Shown here piece after piece: positions 51,664 through 61,714 of a stretch of 64,000 nt of DNA. This DNA comes from Chelativorans xinjiangensis (GTDB lineage Bacteria > Pseudomonadota > Alphaproteobacteria > Rhizobiales > Rhizobiaceae): assembly GCF_009812055.1 (NCBI RefSeq), contig NZ_WQNH01000045.1, positions 1 to 64,000 on the forward strand, in the 5' to 3' direction. Each line of letters starts with the position of its first letter. The stretch's first letter is position 1. A program made the translations under genes and the position numbers. Below the pieces are notes generated by a model. That model was given only the letters and a program-made list of their open reading frames with translations, did not search any database and was not told the origin of the DNA.

Positions 51664-52647
51664 ATGCATGTGCTGGTGATCGGTGCCGCCGGAATGGTCG
51701 GCCGCAAGCTGGTCGAGCGGCTGGCCGCGGAGGAGGGCGTGCTCGGCACTGAGGTAAGCTGCCTGTCGCTCGTCGATATCGTCGAGCCGCCGGTGCCGGC
51801 CGCACTTGCCGGGATCGCTTCGCCCATGGCGATGGACCTTTCCGCGCCCGGCAGCGCTGAAAAGCTCGCCGCCCAGCGCCCCGACGTCATCTTCCACCTT
51901 GCGGCCATCGTCTCCGGCGAGGCGGAGGCGGATTTCGAGAAGGGATACCGGGTCAATCTCGACGGGACGCGGGCGCTGTTCGAGGCGATCCGTCTGGAGG
52001 GACTAAAGGAGCCCTACCGGCCGCGCCTCGTCTTCGCCTCCTCCATCGCCGTCTTCGGCGCGCCGTTCCCGGACAGGATCGGCGATGAGTTTTTTGCAAC
52101 GCCGCTGACGAGCTACGGCACCCAGAAGGCGATTACGGAGCTTCTTCTGTCCGACTATTCCCGGCGCGGCTTTTTCGACGGCATCGGCCTCAGGCTTCCC
52201 ACCATCTGCATTCGTCCCGGCACGCCGAACAAGGCGGCATCCGGCTTCTTCTCCAACATCCTGCGTGAGCCGTTGGCCGGCCAGGAGGCTGTGCTGCCGG
52301 TGGAAGAGGACGTGCGCCACTGGTTCGCCAGCCCGCGCGCGGCGGTCGGCTTCTTCATCCATGCGGCCAGGCTCGACCTGTCGCAGGTGGGGCCGCGGCG
52401 CAACCTCACCATGCCGGGGCTTTCGGCGCTGGTGGGCGAGGAAATCGCGGCGCTGAAGCGCGTGGCCGGGGAAAAGGCGGTGCGGCTGATCCGCCGCGAG
52501 CCGGACCCGACGATCCGCAAGATCGTCGCTGGCTGGCCGACGAATTTCGACGCGAGGCGTGCCGAGGGGCTGGGCTTTGCGGCAGAGAAGAGCTTCGACG
52601 ATATCATCCGGATTCATATCGAGGACGAACTTGGTGGGACGATCTGA
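51664..52647 (+). CDS. NAD-dependent epimerase/dehydratase family protein, D-erythronate dehydrogenase-like
   Basis: A 327-residue extended short-chain dehydrogenase. The cofactor motif is VIGAAGMVG, followed by [25 protein letters not shown], the catalytic Ser region SSIAVFG and the Y-G-T-Q-K motif ([13 protein letters not shown]). Its organisation matches DenD, which oxidises D-erythronate to 2-oxo-tetronate, but the usual partners OtnK, OtnC and OtnI are not here. Another aldonate is therefore possible. A 158-bp gap precedes it. Confidence 0.85.
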   Translation: MHVLVIGAAGMVGRKLVERLAAEEGVLGTEVSCLSLVDIVEPPVPAALAGIASPMAMDLSAPGSAEKLAAQRPDVIFHLAAIVSGEAEADFEKGYRVNLDGTRALFEAIRLEGLKEPYRPRLVFASSIAVFGAPFPDRIGDEFFATPLTSYGTQKAITELLLSDYSRRGFFDGIGLRLPTICIRPGTPNKAASGFFSNILREPLAGQEAVLPVEEDVRHWFASPRAAVGFFIHAARLDLSQVGPRRNLTMPGLSALVGEEIAALKRVAGEKAVRLIRREPDPTIRKIVAGWPTNFDARRAEGLGFAAEKSFDDIIRIHIEDELGGTI

Positions 52648-52648
52648 C

Positions 52649-53422
52649 ATGGCAGAGAAAAAATCGGCAGCGGGCAGGATTGCCCTGGTGACGGGCGGTG
52701 GTACCGGCGTAGGGCGCGGCATCGCCGAGGCGCTGGGAGCGGAGGGCTATACCGTGGTCGTCTCGGGCCGGCGCGCCGATGTGCTGGAGGCGGCGGCGAG
52801 CGAGATGGCCGCGGCAACGGGCGGTACCTTCCGGGCGATCTCCGCCGATGTCGGCGATCCGCAGTCGGTGGCGGCTCTTTTCGCCGAGATCGAGAAGACC
52901 TTCGGCCGCCTCGACCTCCTGGTGAACAATGCCGGCACCAACGTGCCGGCCGTGCCCATGGAGGAGATCACCTTCGACCAGTGGAGCACCATCGTCGCGG
53001 CCAATCTCACCGGCGCCTTCCTGTGCACGCAGCAGGCCATGCGGCTGATGAAGAAGCAGACGCCGCACGGGGGACGCATCATCAACAACGGTTCCATCTC
53101 GGCGACGACGCCGCGGCCTTATTCCGCGCCCTATACGGCCACCAAGCACGCGATCACCGGCCTCACCAAGTCGACGGCGCTCGACGGCCGGCCCTTCGAC
53201 ATCGCCTGCGGCCAGATCGACATCGGCAACGCGGCAACCGACATGACGTCGCGGATGAGCGCCGGCGTGCTGCAGGCCAACGGCGAGATCGCCAGCGAGC
53301 CGACCATTCCGGTCAGCCAGGTGGCGGAGGCTGTGGTCTACATGGCCGGCCTGCCGCTGGAGGCCAATGTGCTCAACCTGACGGTCATGGCCACCAAGAT
53401 GCCGCTGGTCGGCCGGGGGTAG
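52649..53422 (+). CDS. SDR family NAD(P)-dependent oxidoreductase
   Basis: A 257-residue classical short-chain dehydrogenase: [12 protein letters not shown] cofactor motif, NNAG, Ser in NNGSISA and catalytic YTATK (Tyr/Lys). ATG 52649 follows the DenD-like stop by one base; the frame open to 52559 is inside that gene. Probably a second redox step in the same pathway. Confidence 0.92.
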   Translation: MAEKKSAAGRIALVTGGGTGVGRGIAEALGAEGYTVVVSGRRADVLEAAASEMAAATGGTFRAISADVGDPQSVAALFAEIEKTFGRLDLLVNNAGTNVPAVPMEEITFDQWSTIVAANLTGAFLCTQQAMRLMKKQTPHGGRIINNGSISATTPRPYSAPYTATKHAITGLTKSTALDGRPFDIACGQIDIGNAATDMTSRMSAGVLQANGEIASEPTIPVSQVAEAVVYMAGLPLEANVLNLTVMATKMPLVGRG

Positions 53423-53488
53423 CCGGGCGGGCCGGAGGGCGCGGCCTATAGTCCACCGCCTCGCTGGCCTATTGATCGCCGGCCTTTC

Positions 53489-53521
53489 GCTTGTCAGGAA
53501 TGGCGTTGCTTGTCAGGAATG
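53489..53521. repeat. Tandem direct repeat, 19-bp period
   Basis: GCTTGTCAGGAATG occurs at 53489-53502 and again at 53508-53521. A short hairpin follows (CCGTGGC at about 53531 with GCCACGG at about 53542). It sits between the SDR and aminotransferase genes and may be a regulatory site for the latter. Confidence 0.45.
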
Positions 53522-53576
53522 ACAGGGAGCCGTGGCGGCGTGCCACGGTCGACGCCAACAAACCGAGAGGCCCGAC

Positions 53577-54932
53577 ATGAGCCGCCTGCCCAACTCCCTC
53601 GAAGCGCGTGACATCGCCTACCACCTCCACTCCTACACAGACGCGCGCAAGCACGAGGAAACGGGGCCGCTCGTCATAGAGCGGGGCGAGGGCGTCCATG
53701 TCTACGACAACAACGGCAAGCGCTATATCGAGGGCATGGCCGGGCTTTGGAGCGTGGCTCTGGGTTTCGGCGAGAAGCGCCTGGCGGAGGCCGCGGCGCG
53801 GCAGATGGAGAAGCTGCCCTACTACCACACCTTCGCGCATAAATCGCACGGGCCATCGGTGGAACTTGCCGAAAAGCTGGTGGCCATGGCGCCGGTGCCC
53901 ATGTCCAAGGCCTACTTCACCAATTCCGGCTCCGAGGCCAACGACACGGCCATCAAGATGATCTGGTATCGCTCGAACGCGTTGGGCGAGCCGCAGCGCA
54001 AGAAGATCATCTCGCGCGTGAAGGGCTATCACGGCGTCACGCTGGCCTCGGCGAGCCTCACGGGCCTGCCCAACAACCACCGCTCCTTCGACCTGCCGCT
54101 TGCCGGCATCCTGCACACCACCTGCCCGCACTACCGCACCATGAAGGAGGAGGGCGAGAGCGAAGGGGACTTCGCAAAACGCTGCGCCCGGGACCTGGAG
54201 GTGCTGATCGTCGAGGAAGGGCCGGAGACCATCGCCGCCTTCTTTGCCGAGCCGGTGATGGGGGCGGGCGGCGTCATCGTGCCGCCGGAAGGCTATTGGG
54301 AGGCGATCCAGCCGGTTCTGAAGAAATACGGCATCCTCTTCGTGGCCGACGAGGTGATCTGCGGATTTGGGCGGACAGGCGAGCTGTTCGGCTCGACCAC
54401 CTATGGCCTCGAGCCCGATATCATGACGTTGTCGAAGCAGCTTTCCTCCTCCTACCTGCCGATCTCCGCGCTGCTCGTCAACGAGAAGGTCTATGCGCCG
54501 CTGGCCGATGAGTCCCACGCAATCGGCACCTGGGGCCACGGTTTTACCGCCAGCGGGCATCCGGTGGCCGCTGCCGTGGCGCTGGAGAACCTGAAGATCA
54601 TGGAGGAGCGCGATGTGCTCGGCCATGTGCGGGAGGTCGCCCCGCGCTTCCTGGCACGGCTCGAAGCGCTGGGCGGGCGTGCGCTGGCGGTGGAGGCGCG
54701 CGGCGTCGGCTTGATCGGCGCCGTCGAGTTCGCGCATCCGGCGCTCGCCGACACGCCCGGCGCCCTCGGCGACCGCATCAACCAGGCCACGCAGGACCGC
54801 GGCCTGATCTCACGCAACCTTGGCGACACGCTTGCTTTCTGCCCTCCGCTCGTCATTTCCGAAAAGGAGATCGACGAGATGTTCGACATCGCGGAAGCGG
54901 CGGTGGCGGACGTGGCGAAGGGGGTAGGGTAG
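53577..54932 (+). CDS. Class III (omega) aminotransferase, PLP-dependent
   Basis: A 451-residue aminotransferase. Landmarks are YFTNSGSEANDTAIKM (phosphate site), KGYHGVTLASASLTG, LFVADEVICGFGRTG (Asp to the pyridine N) and the PLP Lys in TLSKQLSSSY, then GHGFTASGHPVAAAV. Members use beta-alanine, taurine, putrescine or similar amines with pyruvate. It has its own upstream gap; no clear link to the sugar-acid genes before it. Confidence 0.93.
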   Translation: MSRLPNSLEARDIAYHLHSYTDARKHEETGPLVIERGEGVHVYDNNGKRYIEGMAGLWSVALGFGEKRLAEAAARQMEKLPYYHTFAHKSHGPSVELAEKLVAMAPVPMSKAYFTNSGSEANDTAIKMIWYRSNALGEPQRKKIISRVKGYHGVTLASASLTGLPNNHRSFDLPLAGILHTTCPHYRTMKEEGESEGDFAKRCARDLEVLIVEEGPETIAAFFAEPVMGAGGVIVPPEGYWEAIQPVLKKYGILFVADEVICGFGRTGELFGSTTYGLEPDIMTLSKQLSSSYLPISALLVNEKVYAPLADESHAIGTWGHGFTASGHPVAAAVALENLKIMEERDVLGHVREVAPRFLARLEALGGRALAVEARGVGLIGAVEFAHPALADTPGALGDRINQATQDRGLISRNLGDTLAFCPPLVISEKEIDEMFDIAEAAVADVAKGVG

Positions 54933-55044
54933 CTCGCTTTCCCCTCAAGGGGTCGGGTGGGGCGTTTATGATACCGGCATGCTGCCCAGGTCTTTGAGCG
55001 CGTTGTGCGGCAGATGGAGTTCGGCCGCAGCGAGGCTGCACGCC

Positions 55045-55848
55045 TCAATCGACGCTGACCGCAGCGACGGAGCTGCGAAGCGCGTCGGCAAAGTCCGGAT
55101 GGCCATAGAGGTCGTTGTGACCAGACGCGATCGTGATGTCTTTGCGCAGGTCGCGGGCCGCCTCGCGAACGGGCGCTGAGCGCGCCGCGGGAACGACGAC
55201 GTCGTTTGCCGCCGTGATGACGGCCGCCGGCATGTCGAGGCCACACAAGGTTTCCGCCGTCTCCATACGATGCCGCAGCAAGAGGCGCACTGGAAGCCAA
55301 GGATAATGGTGAGCGGCAAGTTCCTCGAGCGAGTCGAACGGGGTTACGACGACGATACCCTGCAGAGATCGGGTAACTGCCAAATCCACCGCAACCGCAG
55401 CACCGACGCTGAGGCCGACCGCGACGATGCCTGTTTCGACCTCACCGGCGAGGTGATCGTACGCGCGCTGGGCATCGTCGAACAGGGCAGCCGCCGATGG
55501 GCGCCCGCTGCTCGGCCCATATCCGCGGTAGTGCAACGCGGCGACCTCATATTCAGGGAATATCTGGCGCAGCATTAGGACAAGCGCGTCGGCGTTCCAG
55601 GCGTTGCCGCCGAAGCCCAGCAGGAGCGGCCGTGGTTCGGCCGTCGGCCGCTCCGCCGGCAGGCGCACCAGGACGACATGCTCCCCGTCCTTCGTCGCCA
55701 GTTCGACACGGCGTGCTCCGGCAGGCAGTTCGGGCCCGAAAGCTGCAAGGCCGGCCGGAAAGATCATCCAGGTCTGAAGGGCATACGCGACGGCGACGAC
55801 GACCGCGTACAACCCGGCGAGCGCCAGCGTCAGTTTCAGGAGCCACAT
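55045..55848 (-). CDS. Membrane-anchored alpha/beta hydrolase
   Basis: About 267 residues from ATG 55848 (MWLLKLTLALAG), which gives an N-terminal hydrophobic anchor; ATG 55908 is the alternative. The nucleophile elbow is VGLSVGAA, an oxyanion region is LGFGGNAWNAD, and the catalytic His is near the end (ASGHNDLYGHPDF). It resembles BEM46/ABHD13-like serine hydrolases. Confidence 0.85.
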   Translation of the reverse strand: MWLLKLTLALAGLYAVVVAVAYALQTWMIFPAGLAAFGPELPAGARRVELATKDGEHVVLVRLPAERPTAEPRPLLLGFGGNAWNADALVLMLRQIFPEYEVAALHYRGYGPSSGRPSAAALFDDAQRAYDHLAGEVETGIVAVGLSVGAAVAVDLAVTRSLQGIVVVTPFDSLEELAAHHYPWLPVRLLLRHRMETAETLCGLDMPAAVITAANDVVVPAARSAPVREAARDLRKDITIASGHNDLYGHPDFADALRSSVAAVSVD

Positions 55849-55959
55849 CGCCGGAATTTCGCCCAACGCTCCTGATCTGGCAATGGCGGACGCAGAGCGC
55901 GAGAGCAACGCCCCGTGCCAGCGTGCAGTGCCGAGCAGTCGGAAATGCGTAAGCGGCGG

Positions 55960-57195
55960 CTACGCCACGAGCGTTGCGGACCGTTCCACGAGCCACCAGG
56001 CCGACACGACAGCGATGCCGGCGAGCGTGGCCGCGCGCAGGACCGGCGTGAGCGAAGCCGAAAGCCGCGTTACGACGGCCACCGCCAGCAAGGTTGCCGC
56101 AATGATCGTCAACTGGCCGATTTCGATGCCGACATTGAAAGCCGCCAGCGCGGGCACGAGGTTGGGCGCGTCACGGCCAAGAATGTCGCCGAGAACGAAG
56201 GAAAAGCCGAGCCCGTGCAGCAGGCCGACACCTGCGATCGGCAGGATCGAATCCATCCTGCCCAATAGAGCGGCGACCGCCGCATAAAGCACCGTCGCCG
56301 CGATGGCGGCTTCGACCGCCGGAATGAACCAGGGCCAGGAAGGCGCCGCGCCCAGGAAGGTGGCGATCAGCGTCACCGAATGGCCAAGCGTGAACGCCGT
56401 CACGATCCACAACAGCCGACCGCGCGCGCCGATGCCAAGCGCCAGGCAGACAACCAGGAAGACATGGTCCAGCCCCTCGACAATGTGCAGCATGCCCTGC
56501 CAGACGAATTCGCCGACGGTGCGCCAGAGCGAGGCGTCGATCGCGGCGGGTCGCTCCAATTGTCCCGGTCGCGTGTAGGAAACCGGCACCTTTCCACGCG
56601 CGTCGATGATGTGGTTGTCGATGGTCACGCCGTCGGGGACCGGCAGCGGCGGATAGGCCGAGCGCGCTGCCACCGGGCCGGCGACGTCCAGTGGCGACAG
56701 GCTGACTGCGAAATCCACATAGGCCTCGCCAAAAACCGGATCGAGGCCGCTGCTTGCGCCCGCGATCGCGGCTTCCGCCGCTTCCCGGTCGTCGAAAGGG
56801 CCCGCCGGCATGCGCGCGTGAACGCGCATGGCAACGAGGCGGGCAGCGATTTCCCGGCCGTTCTGCGACCAGGACATGGCATGTTCGAGCCGTTCCCGGA
56901 ACGCGGACTCGTTGGCCGCTATAGCCTCCATGGAGACCCTGTAGCGACCTCCCGCCCCGGTCTCTTCGAAATAGAGGAACGGCGTGTCCAGCGCTTGGCT
57001 GCTTGCCTGTGCGCTCGTGACCACGTCGGAAAAGACGAGCGGCAGCGGCGCGCGCACATAGGCGGTCAATGTCTCCCCGTGCGGCGCGATCAGGATAGTC
57101 CGCAGTTTGGTGCCCTGCGCAAAATGCGCGCGCGCGGTCCCTGCATGGGCAAGAAGCGCGGCCAGGATCAGGACGACGTTGACGATGATACGCAC
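55960..57195 (-). CDS. HupE/UreJ family membrane protein
   Basis: About 411 residues. A signal peptide (VRIIVNVVLILAALLAHAGTARA) leads into a roughly 220-residue periplasmic domain, then the C-terminal HupE/UreJ-like helices starting IVEGLDHVFLVVCLALG with GLLHGLGFSF. The latter His-bearing helices are seen in nickel/cobalt permease-like proteins. GTG 57195 has GGAG upstream. It lies 120 bp downstream of the phosphoesterase gene on the same strand; a joint role is not established. Confidence 0.82.
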   Translation of the reverse strand: MRIIVNVVLILAALLAHAGTARAHFAQGTKLRTILIAPHGETLTAYVRAPLPLVFSDVVTSAQASSQALDTPFLYFEETGAGGRYRVSMEAIAANESAFRERLEHAMSWSQNGREIAARLVAMRVHARMPAGPFDDREAAEAAIAGASSGLDPVFGEAYVDFAVSLSPLDVAGPVAARSAYPPLPVPDGVTIDNHIIDARGKVPVSYTRPGQLERPAAIDASLWRTVGEFVWQGMLHIVEGLDHVFLVVCLALGIGARGRLLWIVTAFTLGHSVTLIATFLGAAPSWPWFIPAVEAAIAATVLYAAVAALLGRMDSILPIAGVGLLHGLGFSFVLGDILGRDAPNLVPALAAFNVGIEIGQLTIIAATLLAVAVVTRLSASLTPVLRAATLAGIAVVSAWWLVERSATLVA

Positions 57196-57315
57196 ATCGG
57201 CTCCGCAGGTGGTTTGCCCGGGCGATTCAACGTCCGGGCAAGAGGTTCCGTTTCTTCCGGATGCGTTCGGATCGAGGCGCTGTTTGCAGCCGCCCGGCCT
57301 GAACCGCAACAGACC

Positions 57316-59253
57316 TTAATTGAACAAACCCTCGTTCCAGTCGGGATAGGGAAGTTCGCTCACCACCTCGAAGGTAAGCTTGTGGACGAAGGTCCGGCCG
57401 TAACGATCGGTCGTCTTCACCTCAAGCACATGAACGCCCTCGGCCAGGGTTTCCGGCAGGTCGGCGCGCCACAGATGGCTGGAATTGTCGGTCAGAAGTC
57501 CACGCGACAGCGGCCCCGGCACGCCTGCCGCGCGGCTGCCGCGACCGGTGGTGAAGCCGGCAGTGTCCTCGCCGCCCCGGGCGGAACGGAATGCCACTCG
57601 GCCGACGGTCGCCTGTGTGATCAGCGCCAGCGGATCGGCATATTCCGGCCCCCTGAGCTTTGCTTCGCCATTGCCTGGCTGGGTGCGCTCGGCCTGGATT
57701 GCCGCCCCGCCGTCGATGGAGATCGACACCGTGTCGCCCTTGGCGCCACTCCACACATTGGCCGCTACCCAGGTGCCGTCTTTCAGGTCGTCAAGCGTGA
57801 TCATGTTTATGTCGCCAAGGTCGTTGACAGTGACCGGCGGCAGGATGCCGTTTGGTGTCTCGTAAAGATCGGCAAAGGCCATCAGGTCTGCCGCCCATTC
57901 ACGGAAACGCGGCGTGTTGAAGGAGGCATGCATCTGCTCGTCCTTCGTGCCGCCGAAGCGGACGAAGGTCTCGACATAATCCGATCCGTCGAACTCGAAG
58001 ACGAAGTAGCCGCGCGGATTGCCGAGGCGCTGGGTGGAGCGTGGAACGCCCCGGTCGTCCAGGTCACCGGACCACCAGGAGCCCGACACGGCACCCGTGA
58101 CGATCTGATGGAATTTCGCCGGACCGGTGTTGGTGGCTTCCGCCCAGCCCTCGAAATGCTCGCCCGGCATGATCTGCTCGGTGGTGTGCGTGTGGCCGGT
58201 CAACCCAAGTGCGGGACGGTCGCCGATGATCTCGTAGAGAACGTCGAGATTGTCGGTCTGGTGCTTCTGTGCGGTGTTGTCGGTGAAGGTGACGAAAGGA
58301 ATGTGAGCGTTGAGGACGATCAGCTTGTCCTGCGGCACATGCGCCAGGTCGTTGCGCAGCCACTCGAGCTGGCGGTCGTGAATGACGCCGTTGTAGGTGG
58401 GGCTTTCGGCGGGATCGCAGAAGGGGTGGTCGTCGACGCCGTTGCAGGGATAGCGCACGTTGTCGAGCACCACGAAATGCACATTGCCGATGTCGAAGGA
58501 ATAGTATTCCGGACCCCATTCGCGGCGGAACGTGTCGTAGGAGTCGGCATCGCTCTCGGCGTCGAAATCGAGGTCGTGATTGCCGGGGACGAAATATTGC
58601 GGCACCCGGCCGGTCGCCACGATTTTCTTGAAACGGGGATAGAGCGACAGGTCGTCGCCGATCACATCGCCCTCGAAGATGAGGCATTCGGTGTTCGTGT
58701 TATCGCGGTTGGCGAGCATGGTGCCGACTGTCTCGCGCACATAGCCGACCTCGCGGTTGTTGTAGGGCTGGGGATCGCCGAAGACCAGGCAGGAGAAACG
58801 GTCGCCGGTGTCGTCCTCGACCAGCGGGAAGTTGATTGCCTCAGGCAGTGCGCCTGTAGGCTCGATGCCGCCGAAGCGCAGGTCGGGCGAGCCCGCGGTC
58901 TTGTGAACGTAATGGAATTGCGGAACCATGTCCTCGCTGACCGGCACGGCATAGCCGGCTGGCTTGGTGATGAAGAGGTTCATGTCGTCATAGGCGGGCA
59001 ACTCGTAATGGCCGCTGGCGTCGCTCTTCACGACCTCGCGCCCGTTGGAGACCAGCACTCCTTCCACGCCGACTTCGCCCTCGTCCAGCCTGGCGTTGCG
59101 GTTAGCGTCGAGGAAGACCTTGCCGCGCGCCATGTCGGCCGTTGTGCCGGAAACCGTGTGAACCGAACCGATATAGGACGTATCCTTTGCGGCGGCCGGC
59201 ACGGCGAGCGCCGTGGAAGCTGCGAGGAGAAGAAATGTGGATAGTCGCGTCAT
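57316..59253 (-). CDS. Secreted calcineurin-like phosphoesterase with N- and C-terminal accessory domains
   Basis: A 645-residue protein. Signal peptide MTRLSTFLLLAASTALAVPAAA; then a Ig/SdrD-like domain (GKVFLDANRNARLDEGEVGVEGVLVSNG). The metallophosphatase core follows with FGDPQPYN, EGDVIGDD, GNHDLDF, NAHIPF and GHTHTTEQ. The C-terminal beta domain ends VLEVKTTDRYGRTFVHKLTFEVV. All metal ligands are present, so an active periplasmic phosphodiesterase or phosphatase is expected. Confidence 0.92.
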   Translation of the reverse strand: MTRLSTFLLLAASTALAVPAAAKDTSYIGSVHTVSGTTADMARGKVFLDANRNARLDEGEVGVEGVLVSNGREVVKSDASGHYELPAYDDMNLFITKPAGYAVPVSEDMVPQFHYVHKTAGSPDLRFGGIEPTGALPEAINFPLVEDDTGDRFSCLVFGDPQPYNNREVGYVRETVGTMLANRDNTNTECLIFEGDVIGDDLSLYPRFKKIVATGRVPQYFVPGNHDLDFDAESDADSYDTFRREWGPEYYSFDIGNVHFVVLDNVRYPCNGVDDHPFCDPAESPTYNGVIHDRQLEWLRNDLAHVPQDKLIVLNAHIPFVTFTDNTAQKHQTDNLDVLYEIIGDRPALGLTGHTHTTEQIMPGEHFEGWAEATNTGPAKFHQIVTGAVSGSWWSGDLDDRGVPRSTQRLGNPRGYFVFEFDGSDYVETFVRFGGTKDEQMHASFNTPRFREWAADLMAFADLYETPNGILPPVTVNDLGDINMITLDDLKDGTWVAANVWSGAKGDTVSISIDGGAAIQAERTQPGNGEAKLRGPEYADPLALITQATVGRVAFRSARGGEDTAGFTTGRGSRAAGVPGPLSRGLLTDNSSHLWRADLPETLAEGVHVLEVKTTDRYGRTFVHKLTFEVVSELPYPDWNEGLFN

Positions 59254-59431
59254 TGTCGGAACTCCCTCCTGAGGAATGCATCACATCCAGACAGGGGAGC
59301 ATCGCCGCGGCACATGAAATGCGCTTGACCGCTGCATTAAACTTCCGTGACTGTTTCCACAGCCCCGAAGGCAGCGCGTTCGCAGTGATCTTTTCATGCG
59401 CGAGCGCTGCCTGCCAACTGGACCTGCTCGT

Positions 59432-60388
59432 TTAGCCGGCGCGTCGCGACGAGCGGGATCGCCCGGTACCGTAGAGCCACCCCATCAGGATCGGGGTCAG
59501 ATACATGGGGATCTGGTAGCAGCCGATGAACAGAAGCAGGGGGTCGGTTACCGCCGCCGGCAGAGCGGTCAGGAAGAGGGCGATGTTGCGGTTGCCGGCG
59601 ACGATGCCGAAGGGGGCGGCAAGGTGCGGATTGCCTGCGCGGCGCAGCGCGGCGGCCACCAGGATCTGCAGCCCGAAATTACCGGCGAAGGCGGCGAAGA
59701 GGGCAACCCCGAGCGCTTGCGGGGCGCTGCGGATCGCCGGGCCCACGGCCGACATCAGCCCCACGACGACGACAGCCATGACGATCGCCGAAAGCCCGTC
59801 GATGCCGGCCACGGCAGCGGGGGAGGGGGTCTTGAGGGCGAGCCCGCGGATGAGGAAGGCGGCAGCCGCCGAAAGCGCGATGATGGCGAGCAGCCTGCCG
59901 GCGGCGGCAAGCACCTCTCCCACCTCCCCGAGCGCGGGCGACAGCCAGAAGACGGGGATGACGGTCAGCGGCAGAAGCGCCGTGCCGACGACGAGCTGGC
60001 GTAGGGCCGGAGCCGGGTCGTTGCCGGTGAGCATGGTGAGGTTCGGGCTGCCGGAGATCGGCGAGGCCGCCATCATCAGGACGAGCGCGATCGCGAGCGC
60101 TCCCGCCCATCCTACGGCTTGAAAGGCGATGAGAGCGGCGACGGGAAGGGCGACCTGGAAGACGAGCGCAAAGCCGATGGAGTTGCGAAGGTCGCTGAGC
60201 GCGCCGACCGCCTGGCGCGGCCCGACGCGAAGTGCTGCGAGGAACAGGAGCGCTGCGATAAGCGATCCGATCCACGGCCGCAGGGCGAGGGCGAGGCCGG
60301 GAAGCGCGATGCCGGCGACAAGGCCGAGGATAAGGACCAGGCGCCCGTAGCGGGCGGCAAGGCCGAGGAGGTTGAGGGCTGCGGTCAC
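59432..60388 (-). CDS. Bile acid:sodium symporter (SBF)-like transporter
   Basis: A 318-residue protein with about nine or ten hydrophobic segments. ASPISGSPNLTML and GIVAGNRNIALFL resemble the crossover motifs of SBF/BASS carriers. It starts 10 bp after the TRAP large permease gene, so it seems to be the last gene of that operon. Substrate unknown. Confidence 0.78.
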   Translation of the reverse strand: MTAALNLLGLAARYGRLVLILGLVAGIALPGLALALRPWIGSLIAALLFLAALRVGPRQAVGALSDLRNSIGFALVFQVALPVAALIAFQAVGWAGALAIALVLMMAASPISGSPNLTMLTGNDPAPALRQLVVGTALLPLTVIPVFWLSPALGEVGEVLAAAGRLLAIIALSAAAAFLIRGLALKTPSPAAVAGIDGLSAIVMAVVVVGLMSAVGPAIRSAPQALGVALFAAFAGNFGLQILVAAALRRAGNPHLAAPFGIVAGNRNIALFLTALPAAVTDPLLLFIGCYQIPMYLTPILMGWLYGTGRSRSSRRAG

Positions 60389-60398
60389 GCCGGCTCTC

Positions 60399-61712
60399 TC
60401 AACTGCCCGCTGCCGGTTGCATATTGTCGGGCAGCCACGTCGCCAGCTCCGGGAAGGCGATCAGCAGGAACACCATCAGCACCATGATCACGAACATGGG
60501 AAGTGCCGCGCGGGCGATGAAGTTCATCTCGTGGCCGGTCATCCCCTGCAGCACGAAGAGGTTGAAGCCGATGGGCGGCGTGATCTGCGCCATCTCCACC
60601 ACCAGCACGACGAAGATGCCGAACCAGATGATGTCGATGCCGGTCTGGCGGATCATCGGCTCGACGATGGCGATGGTCAGCACCACGATGGAGATGCCGT
60701 CGAGGAAGCAGCCGAGCACGATGTAGAAGACCATCAGCACCATGAGAAGCTCGAAGCGGGAGAGCTCCATCGCCGCGATCGCCGTCGCCAGGCCGCGCGG
60801 CAGGCCGGTGAACCCCATGGCGAGCGACAGGAAGGCCGCGCCTGACAGGATAAGGGCGATCATGGCCGATGTGCGCGCCGCCCCCATCAGGGTCTCGAAG
60901 AACGTGCTGAGAGAAAGCGAGCGCTGCCAGGCGGCAAGGAGAAGCGAGCCGATGACGCCGATGGCGGCGGCCTCCGTCGCCGTCGCCACGCCCATATACA
61001 TGGAGCCGATGACGAGCAGGATCAGAATGAAGACGGGAACCAGGAACCGCGACCGGCGGACCTTCTCCATAAAGGTCATCGGCGGCTCCGGCGTGGGCCG
61101 ATAGCTTTTCGAGAGCTGCGAGGCGCCCACGACATAGACCATGAACATCGCCGCCAGGATGAGGCCCGGCAGGATGCCGGCGATGAAGAGCTTGGTGATC
61201 GATTCGTTGATGCTGACGCCGTAGACGATGAGGGTGAGGGAAGGCGGGATCATCAGCCCCAGCGTGGCGGAGCCGGCGAGCGTGCCGATCACCATGCGCT
61301 CCGGATAGTTCCGCTTGCGCAGCTCCGGGATCGTCATCTTGCCGACGGTGGTGAGCGTGGCGGCGGAGGAGCCCGAGACGGCGGCAAAGACAGTGCAACC
61401 GGCGATGTTGGTGTGCATCAGCCCGCCGGGGAGCCGCGCCATCCAGGGGGCGAGGCCCCTGAACATGTCTTCGGAAAGCCGTGTGCGGTAGAGAATCTCG
61501 CCCATCCATATGAACATCGGCAACGCCGTCAGCGACCACGAGGAGGCCGAGCGCCACATCACCGTCATCATGGCGTCACCGATGGGCCGCGCGGTGAAGA
61601 TCTCCATGCCGACATAGGCGACGCCCAAGAGCGCCAGCCCGATCCACACGCCCGAGCCGAGCAGCAGGAACAGGACGAAGAGGAAGAGGCCGATGGCGTA
61701 GACCTGGTCCAT
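60399..61712 (-). CDS. TRAP transporter large permease (DctM type)
   Basis: A 437-residue multi-pass membrane protein. Motifs are CTVFAAVSGSSAATLTTVGKMTIPELRKRNYP, GLMIPPSLTLIVYGVSI and EMAQITPPIGFNLFVLQGMTG. Third TRAP system in the window; two bases after the small permease gene. Confidence 0.94.
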   Translation of the reverse strand: MDQVYAIGLFLFVLFLLLGSGVWIGLALLGVAYVGMEIFTARPIGDAMMTVMWRSASSWSLTALPMFIWMGEILYRTRLSEDMFRGLAPWMARLPGGLMHTNIAGCTVFAAVSGSSAATLTTVGKMTIPELRKRNYPERMVIGTLAGSATLGLMIPPSLTLIVYGVSINESITKLFIAGILPGLILAAMFMVYVVGASQLSKSYRPTPEPPMTFMEKVRRSRFLVPVFILILLVIGSMYMGVATATEAAAIGVIGSLLLAAWQRSLSLSTFFETLMGAARTSAMIALILSGAAFLSLAMGFTGLPRGLATAIAAMELSRFELLMVLMVFYIVLGCFLDGISIVVLTIAIVEPMIRQTGIDIIWFGIFVVLVVEMAQITPPIGFNLFVLQGMTGHEMNFIARAALPMFVIMVLMVFLLIAFPELATWLPDNMQPAAGS

Positions 61713-61714
61713 GG

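Noticed and set aside
51664-52647. Naming this gene denD outright
   Set aside because: Sequence layout fits, but none of the partner genes of the described erythronate pathway is present, so the substrate is uncertain.
56380-59244. A 954-codon open frame on the plus strand
   Set aside because: It lies antisense to the HupE-like and phosphoesterase genes, whose proteins carry clear motifs. Long antisense frames are expected in GC-rich DNA with strong codon-position bias.
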